38,270 bases of DNA from Anoxybacillus tepidamans PS2 (GCF_000620165.1 NZ_JHVN01000016.1:39024-77293), one strand, 5' to 3'; counted from the first letter of the stretch, positions 16,637 to 24,323 are shown. Numbers and translations: made by a program. Notes: generated by a model from the letters alone, not told the origin.

Positions 16637-17119
16637 ATGAATGAAGAAAAATTAGGAATCCTATACCATGAGATAGCAGAAGTTATTGTAGATACTATTC
16701 CCGAGGAATGGTCTAAGGTTTATCTATATGGTGAGATTATTGAAGGATCGCAGACTACTTATTTTTATTACTACCCTGAAGGTGGTGATAGACCAATTTA
16801 CAGTCATGATGTTCCTAAGCTTTTTACAATAAGTGAGTGTAAATACTCAGAGAAATGGCATCAATTGGTCGATCTTATTATGAAGCTCTGGACAGAGTTT
16901 AAAGATAACGACCAAGAAGCTTGGACAAATTTCACTTTAACTTTAGAAAGTACAGGAAAATTTAAAATTGATTTTAATTATGATGATCTCTCAGATGCAG
17001 ACCCACATGAAAGAAAGACTATTTGGAAATATAAGTATCTTGGTATCATACCCAAAAGTAACTTAGGAAAAAAGCATTTAGAAAAATATTTGGAGACGGT
17101 GAAAAGAGAGGGAAAATAG
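16637..17119 (+). CDS. YezG-family (DUF600) immunity protein
   Basis: 160 residues, soluble. It matches the YezG/DUF600 family along its length: IAEVIVDTIPEEWSKVYLYGEI, FYYYPEGG, IYSHDVP, EAWTNFTLTLESTGKFKIDF and NYDDL. In B. subtilis YezG neutralises the DNase tip of the LXG toxin YeeF; the broken nuclease tip directly before this gene (stop adjoining this ATG, with AGGGGGGAG upstream) is of that same type, so toxin and antidote are a matched pair. The frame is intact although the toxin is dead, so it may still protect against relatives that carry this nuclease. How it is expressed is unclear; no promoter was recognised. Confidence 0.87.
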   Translation: MNEEKLGILYHEIAEVIVDTIPEEWSKVYLYGEIIEGSQTTYFYYYPEGGDRPIYSHDVPKLFTISECKYSEKWHQLVDLIMKLWTEFKDNDQEAWTNFTLTLESTGKFKIDFNYDDLSDADPHERKTIWKYKYLGIIPKSNLGKKHLEKYLETVKREGK

Positions 17120-17215
17120 TCTCTAAAGGACGTACTACGCAATCGACAAACTAAACACTTGATAAAAATTGAGAGGCTTATTCCCACTTGAACAATGAAA
17201 GAGAATTAATAACTG

Positions 17216-17671
17216 ATGAAGACACGAAAATTCAAATTCATCAAGCTGAATGAGTTATCAAAAAAACAAATTTTCGAACTGGAAGAACGAATTGAAACAA
17301 TCATTGCCGATATGCTTGACCATTATCAAAAGTTTTTTATGCAAAACGGCTATATTTTAGATATGGAATTAGAGAGAATTAATGAAGCGGCCGCCTTGAA
17401 AGGTAGCAAAGAACACAGGATGCGAAAAGATCAATGCTTTGAACCCTATTATTATTCCTTTATTTCCTTAGCCGTTAAAGATTCAAGTGGAAAATTAGTT
17501 GGTAATGAAGATGACGGTTATTTAATAGAGAACATTCATATTTGGCATGTCAGTAAATCGTTATTTTCAAAGAAAAAGGGATATATAATCAACTTATCGC
17601 CTTTCGAAATAAAACAGGAAGTTGAAACAGTTATTAAAGACTTTATGACCGTTTTAAATATAAACATATAA
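17216..17671 (+). CDS. Unknown soluble protein, possible further immunity gene
   Basis: 151 residues with no signal peptide or membrane segment. It has an N-terminal helix rich in Glu/Ile/Leu, then a predicted beta-rich part (EPYYYSFISLAVKDSSG, DGYLIENIHIWHV) and a C-terminal helix. I do not recognise the family. It is AT-rich and follows the YezG-type gene by 96 bp; its ribosome site (AAAGAGA, about 14 bases from ATG) is weak. The place at the end of an immunity array and the size fit an immunity protein, but this is position only. Confidence 0.5.
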   Translation: MKTRKFKFIKLNELSKKQIFELEERIETIIADMLDHYQKFFMQNGYILDMELERINEAAALKGSKEHRMRKDQCFEPYYYSFISLAVKDSSGKLVGNEDDGYLIENIHIWHVSKSLFSKKKGYIINLSPFEIKQEVETVIKDFMTVLNINI

Positions 17672-17954
17672 GCAAACAAAGCCGAATGGATGGCAACGTC
17701 ATCGCCTTAATCGGTTTGAAAGAGGCTAATAATACCTCTCTAAAGTATGACTAGGAATTGAGATTTGTCCCTTTAATGAACCCGGTCACTCAATAAGGTT
17801 GTTTTTATCATTAGCGGTGCTGAGTTAAAACAGAGTCCGCTTAGAGATACGAGTAAAGTCCTATTGATAGATGAAAGCCTATCAAGAAGCATAGCTGAAG
17901 AAGACGGCTGTTTATTGCGGTGAGAAGAGAGCGTTGTCTCTCGACTCTAATCCC
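17672..17954. other. Unassigned stretch between toxin island and tetR
   Basis: No supported gene. It holds short open fragments (for example one of about 45 codons ending near 17923 with no start codon or ribosome site) and a small dyad, GAGAG/CTCTC, around 17928-17943. It may be decayed coding sequence, but I could not tie it to any family on either strand. Confidence 0.35.
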
Positions 17955-17984
17955 TTGACGAAAAACAAAGCGAAGGAGTAAAAT
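17955..17984 (+). promoter_or_regulatory. Sigma-A promoter of tetR
   Basis: TTGACG at 17955-17960, an 18-base spacer and TAAAAT at 17979-17984. The start point should fall near 17991, a few bases before the palindromic operator at 17997, so repressor binding would block clearance. Confidence 0.65.
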
Positions 17985-17996
17985 GAAATTACTTTA

Positions 17997-18020
17997 ATGA
18001 CAGTAAGTACTGACAGTCAT
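17997..18020. promoter_or_regulatory. TetR operator, copy 1 (upstream of tetR)
   Basis: 24-bp imperfect palindrome with half sites ATGACAGTAAGT and ACTGACAGTCAT (two mismatches between the arms). A near-identical copy at 18649-18672 precedes the transporter. The shared site on both genes marks it as the binding site of the local TetR protein. Confidence 0.8.
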
Positions 18021-18037
18021 CTAGAAGGTGAGAATGG

Positions 18038-18631
18038 ATGGAGAATCGCGATGTGGTGAATAACAAGGAAAAATTAATGCAGGCGGCAATCGATTTGATC
18101 GCTGAAAGAGGGTACTATGGGGTGACTACACAAGAGATTGCGGCGGCTGCTGGTTTGAGTGAAAAGACTTTGTTTCGTCATTTTGGAAGCAAGCAAAACT
18201 TGTTAGAATCCGCATTTGACTATTATCATTACGCAGCTGAAATGCATGATTTGTTTCAAAACAACCTGAGTTGGGACTTATACGAAGATTTGCTTCTTAT
18301 TAGCCGCACCTATCACGAGATTATGTTTCGAAACCGAAAAATGGTTAAGATTTCCATTATGGAAGGCCATAATTTGCCGGGCTTTCGGGAAAGAATTCAC
18401 CAGCATCCGCAGCAATTAAAGAAACTATTGACCGATTACTTTACGGAGATGGAAAAGCAGGGCAAGGTGATTCATACCGACTACGAACAGACAGCTGTTT
18501 CTTTTATGCTTATGCATTTCGGCGCGTTTATGAATTATATAGATGCGACGGATACGACAGTGCTGAACGTCTCATTAGATCAAATGATTCAACATAGCGT
18601 AGAGTTATGGACTAGGGCTTTATCCCCCTAG
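18038..18631 (+). CDS. TetR-family repressor of the adjacent MFS pump
   Basis: 197 residues. The N-terminal TetR helix-turn-helix is clear (about 11-57: KLMQAAIDLIAERGYYGVTT..EIAAAAGLSEKTLFRHFGSK). The C-terminal ligand and dimer domain is variable, as usual. The ATG is preceded by AGAAGGTGAG. A 24-bp palindrome sits just after its own promoter and again before the downstream MFS gene, so it should repress both itself and the pump and be released by a pump substrate. A terminator overlaps its stop codon, separating its transcript from the transporter. The inducer is unknown. Confidence 0.9.
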   Translation: MENRDVVNNKEKLMQAAIDLIAERGYYGVTTQEIAAAAGLSEKTLFRHFGSKQNLLESAFDYYHYAAEMHDLFQNNLSWDLYEDLLLISRTYHEIMFRNRKMVKISIMEGHNLPGFRERIHQHPQQLKKLLTDYFTEMEKQGKVIHTDYEQTAVSFMLMHFGAFMNYIDATDTTVLNVSLDQMIQHSVELWTRALSP

Positions 18632-18638
18632 TTTTTTT
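18611..18638 (+). terminator. Terminator embedded in the 3' end of tetR
   Basis: ACTAGGG at 18611-18617 pairs with CCCTAGT at 18626-18632, followed by a T run to 18638. The descending arm contains the tetR stop codon TAG (18629-18631), so the hairpin is partly coding. Confidence 0.75.
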
Positions 18639-18648
18639 ACCCTTACCC

Positions 18649-18672
18649 ATGACAGTAAGTACTGACATTCAT
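18649..18672. promoter_or_regulatory. TetR operator, copy 2 (upstream of MFS gene)
   Basis: Differs from the copy at 17997-18020 by one base (ACATTCAT instead of ACAGTCAT at its right end). It lies 45 bp before the MFS start, consistent with separate repression of the pump. Confidence 0.8.
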
Positions 18673-18717
18673 GGAATGGGAACGAAATATAACAAATGAA
18701 AAGGTGGTCTCACAAAT

Positions 18718-20094
18718 ATGAATGCTTCGTTTTCCCGGCAAGAAGGCATGAGGCTGATGCGTGTTGTAATGTTTACGCTAACCTTGTCGTCTATGAGTAT
18801 TCTGATGTTTAATTTTGTTCTGCCCGAGATCAGCGAGTCTTTTCATTTAACGACAGCTCAAGTCAGCTGGGTTACTTCCGCTTATTCTCTGATTTACGGA
18901 ATCGGAACCGTGATATATGGAAAGCTGGCGGATCGATACAAATTGAAAAACATCTTGACCGTTGGCTTGCTTGTATTGGCGGCAGGTTCACTTCTTGGCG
19001 TGGCGGCTCAATCATTTTCGATGGTTCTGGCCGCTAGGTGTTTACAGGCGTCAGGGGCTGCCGCGATCCCAGCGTCGGCCATGCTGATTCCTTTACGCTA
19101 TTTTCCTCCTGAACAAAGGGGGTACGCGATGGGAACCGCCTTTGTCGGCTTAGCTTTAGGAAGCGCGCTTGGTCCGGTTGTCTCCGCTTTAATGGTCAGT
19201 ATCGTCCATTGGCGATGGTTATTTTGTATTCCGCTGCTCCTTTTATTGACTTTGCCGTTTTATCGCAAATACCTTGGCGATGAAGAAGGATCATCAGTAA
19301 AAATAGATTGGATCGGGGGATTTTTGCTTGCGGCAGCAGTCACTTTGTTGCTGTTAAGTGTCACGAATGGATCATGGTGGTTGTTGTTAGGGGGGATGAT
19401 TGGATTAGGGCTGTTCAGCGTGCGTATTTTGACTGCCGATCAACCTTTTGTTCAACCCGGGCTCTTTAAGAATAAACAATATATAAGAAGATTAATAATC
19501 GCTTTTATGGTGAGTGGAATCGGCTTTTCCATCTATTTTCTGAGCCCGCTGTTTCTAGCCCAAGTTCATCATCTGCCACCTGGTTGGATCAGTATGGCTA
19601 TGGTTCCAGCGGCGCTGACAGCCGCCTTGTTAGGACAAAAAGGAGGGAGATTGGCTGATAGAAAAGGCAATACGTATTTGTATTTCATTGCTTCAAGTTT
19701 GATAATCATTTGTTTTGCCTTACTCTCTACGTTTATAGGCGTCTCTCCTTTATGGATCGCTTTCTTTCTGGTGATCGGTCAAGTGGGGCAAACATTTATT
19801 ACGATTGCTATATCCAACGCCGTGTCTACGACCTTGCCAAAGGAGCATTCAGGTGTAGGCATGGGGCTGTTGTCCATGTTAAATTTTATCGCCGGCGGAA
19901 TGGCATCAGGAGTTTATGGAAAAATCGTCGACCTTGGGGCCGAGGCGGTGTGGAATCCTATCAATATATATAAAAACGGAGCGGTGTACAGCAACCTCTT
20001 CTTGGTTCTTGCGGTGATTCATGTCCTTATCCTGATGTTTTATTTAGCAATTGATAAGGAATTGCTGCCTCTAAAAAGTGATGGTATAGAGTAG
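18718..20094 (+). CDS. Tet(L)/QacA-like MFS drug efflux transporter
   Basis: 458 residues with about 14 hydrophobic segments, the DHA2 (14-helix) drug:H+ antiporter layout. The length equals that of Tet(L). Motifs recall the Tet(K)/Tet(L) group: motif A-like YGKLADRYKLKN after helix 2, the helix 4 arginine in LAARCLQASGAAAIPA, and the motif C-like region AMGTAFVGLALGSALGPVVSAL in helix 5. Expression should be controlled by the TetR-type protein through the operator at 18649-18672. AAGGTGGT lies about 10 bases before the ATG, and a terminator follows at 20153. Resemblance to Tet(L) does not prove tetracycline as substrate; a chromosomal multidrug or metabolite pump is equally likely. Confidence 0.85.
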   Translation: MNASFSRQEGMRLMRVVMFTLTLSSMSILMFNFVLPEISESFHLTTAQVSWVTSAYSLIYGIGTVIYGKLADRYKLKNILTVGLLVLAAGSLLGVAAQSFSMVLAARCLQASGAAAIPASAMLIPLRYFPPEQRGYAMGTAFVGLALGSALGPVVSALMVSIVHWRWLFCIPLLLLLTLPFYRKYLGDEEGSSVKIDWIGGFLLAAAVTLLLLSVTNGSWWLLLGGMIGLGLFSVRILTADQPFVQPGLFKNKQYIRRLIIAFMVSGIGFSIYFLSPLFLAQVHHLPPGWISMAMVPAALTAALLGQKGGRLADRKGNTYLYFIASSLIIICFALLSTFIGVSPLWIAFFLVIGQVGQTFITIAISNAVSTTLPKEHSGVGMGLLSMLNFIAGGMASGVYGKIVDLGAEAVWNPINIYKNGAVYSNLFLVLAVIHVLILMFYLAIDKELLPLKSDGIE

Positions 20095-20217
20095 GCCATA
20101 TTATGTCTCGCTTTTGAGCTATCAGCAAAAGAGCAGAGTTAAGAACATTTTTAAGGTTATCCTATCATGTAAAGGATAACCTTTTATTATACAGTGAAGT
20201 TGTGTGATGGCGAACGA
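20095..20217. other. Spacer downstream of the MFS gene
   Basis: Holds the terminator at 20153-20187. Apart from the small minus-strand fragment at 20218-20391, nothing coding was found in the 306 bases between the pump gene and the MerR gene. Confidence 0.4.
20153..20187 (+). terminator. Intrinsic terminator of the MFS gene
   Basis: AAGGTTATCCT at 20153-20163 pairs perfectly with AGGATAACCTT at 20173-20183, with a 9-base loop and a trailing T-rich tract. Confidence 0.85.
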
Positions 20218-20391
20218 TCATAATAAAGGAATGGCCAAGCATAAAGCTTTATTTTTATCTATAAGTTGATGTGCTTGAACAACGGTGCCAACAATCGTCA
20301 AGTACCAATATGGCTTTGTATGATGCATACTTCTCATTTTGGCTAAATAAAAGTCAGAGGCAACTCCTTCAGTAACATTGAACTCCTCCAC
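20218..20391 (-). pseudogene. Possible decayed small gene after the MerR gene
   Basis: An open frame of 57 codons begins at a GTG 10 bp after the MerR stop and contains AKMRSMHHTKPYWYLTIVGT, which looks more protein-like than random. A good ribosome site plus ATG (GGAGGAG, five bases, ATG) is present but in another frame that stops after 11 codons. This suggests a small coupled gene broken by a frameshift. I do not recognise the product. Confidence 0.25.
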
Positions 20392-20400
20392 GATAGCCGG

Positions 20401-21339
20401 TCATGTCTTATAAAAAACACCTGTATTCTCTTCACTATTTTTCAAAATATCCGAAATATCATTTGCGACTTGAATGAATTGGAGAGGCTGCCCTTGAGTG
20501 TGCTGCATCGCCCCAGGTCCTCCGATATAAAACTCGATTTGCGGATGGCATTCGGCAAATTCATCAAGCTCTTGAAGCAATTGTTCGTTTTGTTCAAACG
20601 GAACTGTCGTAACGGCGGAAAGGACGACTTTTTTTGGATGGAGCCGTTCGACTGCTGACTGAATGGCGACCAAAGAAGGAGACGGTCCAAGCATGACTGT
20701 TTTCCAACCGTGCAGCATGCATTCAAGCAAAATAATATGCAGCGGGTTTTCGCGTTTTTCATGCGGCAAGCAAGTGCCGAGCAGAAGCGGCGCGTTTTCA
20801 TCAACATAAAAATTTCGGCGCAGTTGAACGAGAAAATCGCGCACAACTAAGCTCGCTAACGCTTCTTGATATTCTCCCCAGCGGCCATCGTTCCAGCGCT
20901 GCCCGACCTCCCGCAAAAACGGTATGACAACGGAACGGAGAAATGGCTGCAACCCATAGATGTGGTACGCTTGCTGCAAAATCCGGCTCATCTTCGCTTC
21001 ATTACAGAGTGCACCTTCATTAAGCAAGGAACGGACATGCTCGTTTATCTCCGGATGCATGTATTCGGTTCGTCCGGAGAGAACGGTTGGTTTCAGTCCT
21101 CCTGTTTTTTGAAGTTGCATTGCTGCTTGTTTGACTGACTGTCCTTGTTCGACTAAAGATTTTACATATAGAAGAGCATTGACTTCTTCCTGGGTGTAAA
21201 TGCGATAGCCATTGTCCAACCTTTTCGGGTGAACGATGCCGTATCGTTCTTCCCATTTGCGGATGAGCTGTTTTGAAAGACCTGTAATATGCGCTACTTG
21301 CTGAATGTTATATGTCATTTCATTTGTCCGCTCGTTCAT
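20401..21339 (-). CDS. CarH/LitR-type MerR regulator with degenerate B12 site
   Basis: 312 residues from the ATG at 21339, chosen because AAAGGA lies 8 bases upstream; an in-frame ATG at 21348 overlaps that site. Residues about 8-77 are a MerR helix-turn-helix (IQQVAHITGLSKQLIRKWEE, GYRIYT). The rest has the CarH layout: a four-helix bundle, then a Rossmann-like cobalamin-binding fold (GWKTVMLGPSPS, KKVVLSAVTT, FYIGGPGA). The key residues are changed. The W-x9-EH motif of CarH is W-x9-EA here (WNDGRWGEYQEA), and the E-x-H-x-x-G motif holding the lower axial histidine is EKRENP. It should thus bind DNA but not B12, and so not be a standard B12 photoreceptor. It is divergent from bioY, and CarH-like repeats overlap its own promoter, suggesting autoregulation. 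Confidence 0.85.
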   Translation of the reverse strand: MNERTNEMTYNIQQVAHITGLSKQLIRKWEERYGIVHPKRLDNGYRIYTQEEVNALLYVKSLVEQGQSVKQAAMQLQKTGGLKPTVLSGRTEYMHPEINEHVRSLLNEGALCNEAKMSRILQQAYHIYGLQPFLRSVVIPFLREVGQRWNDGRWGEYQEALASLVVRDFLVQLRRNFYVDENAPLLLGTCLPHEKRENPLHIILLECMLHGWKTVMLGPSPSLVAIQSAVERLHPKKVVLSAVTTVPFEQNEQLLQELDEFAECHPQIEFYIGGPGAMQHTQGQPLQFIQVANDISDILKNSEENTGVFYKT

Positions 21340-21413
21340 AAAAATCATCCTTTAATCTAGAAAATGTATAAAACATCATGGAAAGAGGCGTATACATGTT
21401 TTTCCCCAATAAA

Positions 21414-21442
21414 AATATATAACATGTCCCTGTTTTGGACAA
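21414..21442 (-). promoter_or_regulatory. Sigma-A promoter of the MerR gene
   Basis: On the minus strand TTGTCC (21442-21437), a 17-base spacer, and TATATT (21419-21414). The start point would be near 21407, leaving a leader of about 68 bases before the ATG at 21339. Confidence 0.55.
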
Positions 21443-21467
21443 TAAAGTTTGGACATACATTTGACAC
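21434..21467. promoter_or_regulatory. Candidate CarH-type operator repeats
   Basis: Three direct repeats fit the nnTnnACAn pattern that I recall for CarH/CarA operators: TTTGGACAA at 21434, TTTGGACAT at 21448 and ATTTGACAC at 21459. The last two are 11 bp apart, the CarH spacing; the first is 14 bp from the second. The first overlaps the -35 box of the MerR promoter, a position that would repress it. Confidence 0.45.
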
Positions 21468-21537
21468 AAAACTACGGAGCGACGTTAAGTTTGTTCTGCT
21501 GGAAAAAGGAGTGCAGGTAATTAAAAATCATATATAA

Positions 21538-21568
21538 ATGTTAACCTGTTAAAATATAATGTTGACAA
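21538..21568. promoter_or_regulatory. BirA (biotin repressor) operator
   Basis: ATGTTAACC (21538-21546), 13 bases, then TGTTGACAA (21560-21568). This follows the Bacillus BirA box TTGTTAACC-N13-GGTTAACAA in arm sequence and total length (31 bp), with one change in the left arm and two in the right. It lies directly before bioY, so the operon should be repressed by BirA with biotinyl-AMP. Confidence 0.85.
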
Positions 21569-21591
21569 AATACCTCTCTTTCCTACAAAAT
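21562..21591 (+). promoter_or_regulatory. Promoter of the bioY-bioD-bioA operon
   Basis: TTGACA at 21562-21567 with a weak -10 CAAAAT at 21586-21591 (spacer 18). The -35 box lies inside the right arm of the BirA box, so repressor binding would exclude polymerase. A second TATAAT at 21555-21560 lacks a good -35. Confidence 0.5.
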
Positions 21592-21622
21592 GAAAATTAA
21601 ATATTGGATAGGGAGGTAGGAA

Positions 21623-22186
21623 ATGGGGGTTCGTTCTTTAGTTTTGGCGGCTTTTTTTGCTGCGTTAACAGCGATAGGGGGATTTATCAAAATTCCAGTT
21701 CCTTATGTTCCGTTTACGCTGCAAATTGTTTCTGTGTATTTGGCGGGCTGTTTATTAGGACCAAGGCTTGGAATGCTAAGCCAGCTTGTGTATGTGTTGA
21801 TTGGCTTGGCTGGGGTTCCTGTGTTTGCGGAAGGAGGCGGACCGGGTTATATTTTAAAGCCTACATTTGGCTATTTAATAGGCTTTGTTTTAGCAGCCTA
21901 TGTGAATGGCTGGTTTATTAAAAAATTCAAGTTTGTTAAGGTCCTATTTATTTTTCTTGCAAATTTGGCAAGCCTTCTTGTTGTATATTTGGCGGGCTGC
22001 GTTTGGCTATATGCCGCTATGAGATGGATTATTGAGAAGCCTTTGACGGTTTGGCAGACGTTATTATACGGTTTTCTCCTCCCTATACCTGGGGATCTGT
22101 TTTTATGTGTGATTTGTTCAATCATTGCGGCACGAGTGCTTGCGCGAATAAATTTTGCCATGGATCAAAAGGAGGTCGTTTCCTAA
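21623..22186 (+). CDS. bioY: Biotin transporter BioY (ECF substrate-binding subunit)
   Basis: 187 residues and six hydrophobic segments. BioY signatures are present: IKIPVPYVPFTLQ, the Gly/Leu-rich second helix region LLGPRLGMLSQLVYVLIGLAGVPVF, GGGPGYILKPTFGYLIGF, and PGDLF near the end. BioY is the biotin-binding S-component that works with the EcfAA'T module (encoded elsewhere) or alone. Ribosome site GGGAGG, six bases before ATG. The BirA box upstream shows control by biotin status. Its stop overlaps the bioD start by one base. Confidence 0.95.
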   Translation: MGVRSLVLAAFFAALTAIGGFIKIPVPYVPFTLQIVSVYLAGCLLGPRLGMLSQLVYVLIGLAGVPVFAEGGGPGYILKPTFGYLIGFVLAAYVNGWFIKKFKFVKVLFIFLANLASLLVVYLAGCVWLYAAMRWIIEKPLTVWQTLLYGFLLPIPGDLFLCVICSIIAARVLARINFAMDQKEVVS

Positions 22187-22908
22187 TGGGAAGAGCGATA
22201 TTTATTACGGGCACAGGAACTGAGATCGGTAAAACGATGGCGACGTCGTTCTTATGTACCGCACTTCGGAAGCTTGGAATGAAAGCAACCGTTTTTAAAC
22301 CGATCCAGACAGGTCTCGCTGAGCAAAGTGCGCTTTTTGCCGACCAGTACTGGTACGAAGCGGTAATGGGGGAAGAGCGGGAGTCAACTGGAATGTATTA
22401 TATGGAACCGGCTGTTTCCCCTCACTTGGCTTCTGCGATGACCCACACGATTATTGAACCAGAAAAAATCAAACGTAAAATCAATGAGTTGAAAGCCCAG
22501 CATGATGTTGTTCTTGTCGAAGGAGCGGGCGGACTGGCGGTGCCGCTCATCGAAAAAGGCGCTGAATTTTATATGACAAAAGATTTAATCCGAGAGTGTG
22601 AGTTGCCGGTTGTCATCGTTTCGTTAGCCGGATTAGGGGCGATTCATCATACACTTACGACTGTCACTTATGCTGAAAAGCACCATATTGACATTGTCGG
22701 TTTCGTTTTTAACCATTTCGATTCGGAAAATATCATTCATGTCGATAATGTACGCACCATTCAAAAAATGCTGGATCTGCCTGTCATCGCCAAGCTGCCG
22801 ACGTTACGACAGCCTAGTAAAGAAAACATCGAGAAGCTGGCAGCCGACTTATTGCGCGATGAAGCGCTGCAAAAGATGTTGTTAGGAGGTTTGTCCATTG
22901 AAGTATAG
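22186..22908 (+). CDS. bioD: Dethiobiotin synthetase BioD
   Basis: 240 residues from the ATG at 22186 (ribosome site GGAGG, TAATG overlap with bioY); the frame is open further upstream inside bioY, but that part is not BioD-like. The P-loop is GTGTEIGKT near the N-terminus (family norm GTDTEVGKT), followed by the KPIQTG motif and VEGAGGLAVPL. BioD is a cytosolic ATP-dependent carboxylase that closes the ureido ring of 7,8-diaminopelargonate using CO2. It overlaps bioA by 11 bp. Confidence 0.95.
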   Translation: MGRAIFITGTGTEIGKTMATSFLCTALRKLGMKATVFKPIQTGLAEQSALFADQYWYEAVMGEERESTGMYYMEPAVSPHLASAMTHTIIEPEKIKRKINELKAQHDVVLVEGAGGLAVPLIEKGAEFYMTKDLIRECELPVVIVSLAGLGAIHHTLTTVTYAEKHHIDIVGFVFNHFDSENIIHVDNVRTIQKMLDLPVIAKLPTLRQPSKENIEKLAADLLRDEALQKMLLGGLSIEV

Positions 22909-24271
22909 CTATGAGCAGTTAGCGCAGTTTGATAAACAATATGTTTGGCACCCATTTACACAAATGCAATCATATGTGGAAGAAGACCCGCTCATTATTG
23001 AAAAGGGAAAAGGAAGTTATCTTTTCGATGTAGAGGGAAAGAGATATTTAGATGGTTACGCGTCTTTATGGGTGAACGTGCACGGGCATAGCGACCCGGA
23101 ATTAAATGAAGCGCTGCATGAGCAAATTGAAAAAATCTCTCATTCGACGCTTTTAGGCTCTGCGAACGTTCCTTCTATTCTATTAGCGAAGAAGCTTGTT
23201 GAAATGTGGGGCGGCCATATATCAAAGGTGTTTTACTCCGACACTGGGGCGGCTGCCGTCGAAATCGCTTTAAAGATGGCCTATCAATATTGGAAAAACA
23301 TTGATCCTGTTCGCTATCGAGGGAAAAATAAATTTATCTCATTGAAAGAGGCCTATCACGGAGATACGATCGGGGCTGTCAGCGTCGGAGGCATGGACTT
23401 GTTCCACCGCATTTTCGAGCCGCTTCTATTTGAAAGAATTGAAGTGCCTGCGCCATATGTGTATCGAATGAGCGAGTATGGAGATGAAGAAGAGATTGTC
23501 CGCTACTGTTTAGCCGAGTTGGAACAAACGCTAGAAGAGCGGCATGAAGAAGTAGCCGGCGTGATTGTCGAGCCGCTTGTTCAAGGCGCGGCAGGGATCA
23601 TCACGCATCCAGCTGGATTTTTAAAAGGAGTTGAAAAACTTTGCCGTCAATACGATGTCCTGCTCATTTGCGATGAAGTGGCGGTCGGATTCGGCAGAAC
23701 AGGAACGATGTTTGCCTGCGAGCAAGAAGGAGTGCAGCCCGATCTAGTCTGCTTAGGAAAAGGGATTACCGGGGGCTACTTGCCGCTAGCAGCCACATTG
23801 ACGACGGAACAAATTTATTCGGCTTTTTTAGGGGAGGCACAAGAGAACAAAACCTTCTTTCACGGACATACATATACAGGAAACCAGTTGTCATGTTCCG
23901 TAGCTTTGAAAAATATCGAGCTGATTGAGAAAAGAAATCTTATTCCTGAGGTGCAGCGAAAAGCGCGATTGCTTGAAGGGATGCTGCAAAAGCTTTATGA
24001 ACTTCCAATTGTCGGCGATGTGCGGCAAAAAGGATTGATGGTCGGCATTGAAATCGTCCAAGATCAGAAAACAAAAGAAATTTTTGATCGCTCCAAGCAG
24101 TTTGAACATCAAATTATTTTAGAGGCGCGGCGGCGCGGTTTGATTATTCGGCCGCTCGGTCCTGTATTGACGTTTATTCCTGTTTTAGCGATGCCAGAAG
24201 AGCAGCTGGAAGAGGCTGTTGACATTATTTTTGATTCAATTGCCGAAATGGTGCATACAAAACAATTGTGA
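22898..24271 (+). CDS. bioA: DAPA aminotransferase BioA
   Basis: 457 residues, a class III PLP aminotransferase that converts 7-keto-8-aminopelargonate to 7,8-diaminopelargonate with S-adenosylmethionine (or lysine in some Bacillus enzymes) as amino donor. Visible are the family start [20 protein letters not shown], the cofactor aspartate in [15 protein letters not shown], the PLP lysine in [16 protein letters not shown], and HGHTYTGN. It starts with TTG behind AGGAGG inside the end of bioD. A hairpin begins immediately after the stop. No bioF, bioB, bioW or bioI follow, unlike the B. subtilis bioWAFDBI operon. Confidence 0.95.
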   Translation: MKYSYEQLAQFDKQYVWHPFTQMQSYVEEDPLIIEKGKGSYLFDVEGKRYLDGYASLWVNVHGHSDPELNEALHEQIEKISHSTLLGSANVPSILLAKKLVEMWGGHISKVFYSDTGAAAVEIALKMAYQYWKNIDPVRYRGKNKFISLKEAYHGDTIGAVSVGGMDLFHRIFEPLLFERIEVPAPYVYRMSEYGDEEEIVRYCLAELEQTLEERHEEVAGVIVEPLVQGAAGIITHPAGFLKGVEKLCRQYDVLLICDEVAVGFGRTGTMFACEQEGVQPDLVCLGKGITGGYLPLAATLTTEQIYSAFLGEAQENKTFFHGHTYTGNQLSCSVALKNIELIEKRNLIPEVQRKARLLEGMLQKLYELPIVGDVRQKGLMVGIEIVQDQKTKEIFDRSKQFEHQIILEARRRGLIIRPLGPVLTFIPVLAMPEEQLEEAVDIIFDSIAEMVHTKQL

Positions 24272-24319
24272 GAACGTCCCCTCTAAGGCAGTTCTATATA
24301 AGCTTTAGAGGGGGCGTTC
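24272..24319. terminator. Bidirectional hairpin between bioA and the SgrR-like gene
   Basis: A 15-bp stem: GAACGTCCCCTCTAA (24272-24286) pairs with TTAGAGGGGGCGTTC (24305-24319) with one G-T pair. It fills the space between two convergent genes, starting one base after the bioA stop. T tracts are poor on both sides, so efficiency is uncertain. Confidence 0.65.
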
Positions 24320-24323
24320 AACA

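Noticed and set aside
18718-20094. Acquired tetracycline resistance gene
   Set aside because: Family and length match Tet(L), but sequence is clearly divergent and no mobile element flanks it; a chromosomal efflux pump of unknown substrate is safer.
22051-22185. N-terminal extension of bioD
   Set aside because: The region is inside bioY in another frame and not BioD-like; the ATG at 22186 has a ribosome site and places the P-loop correctly.
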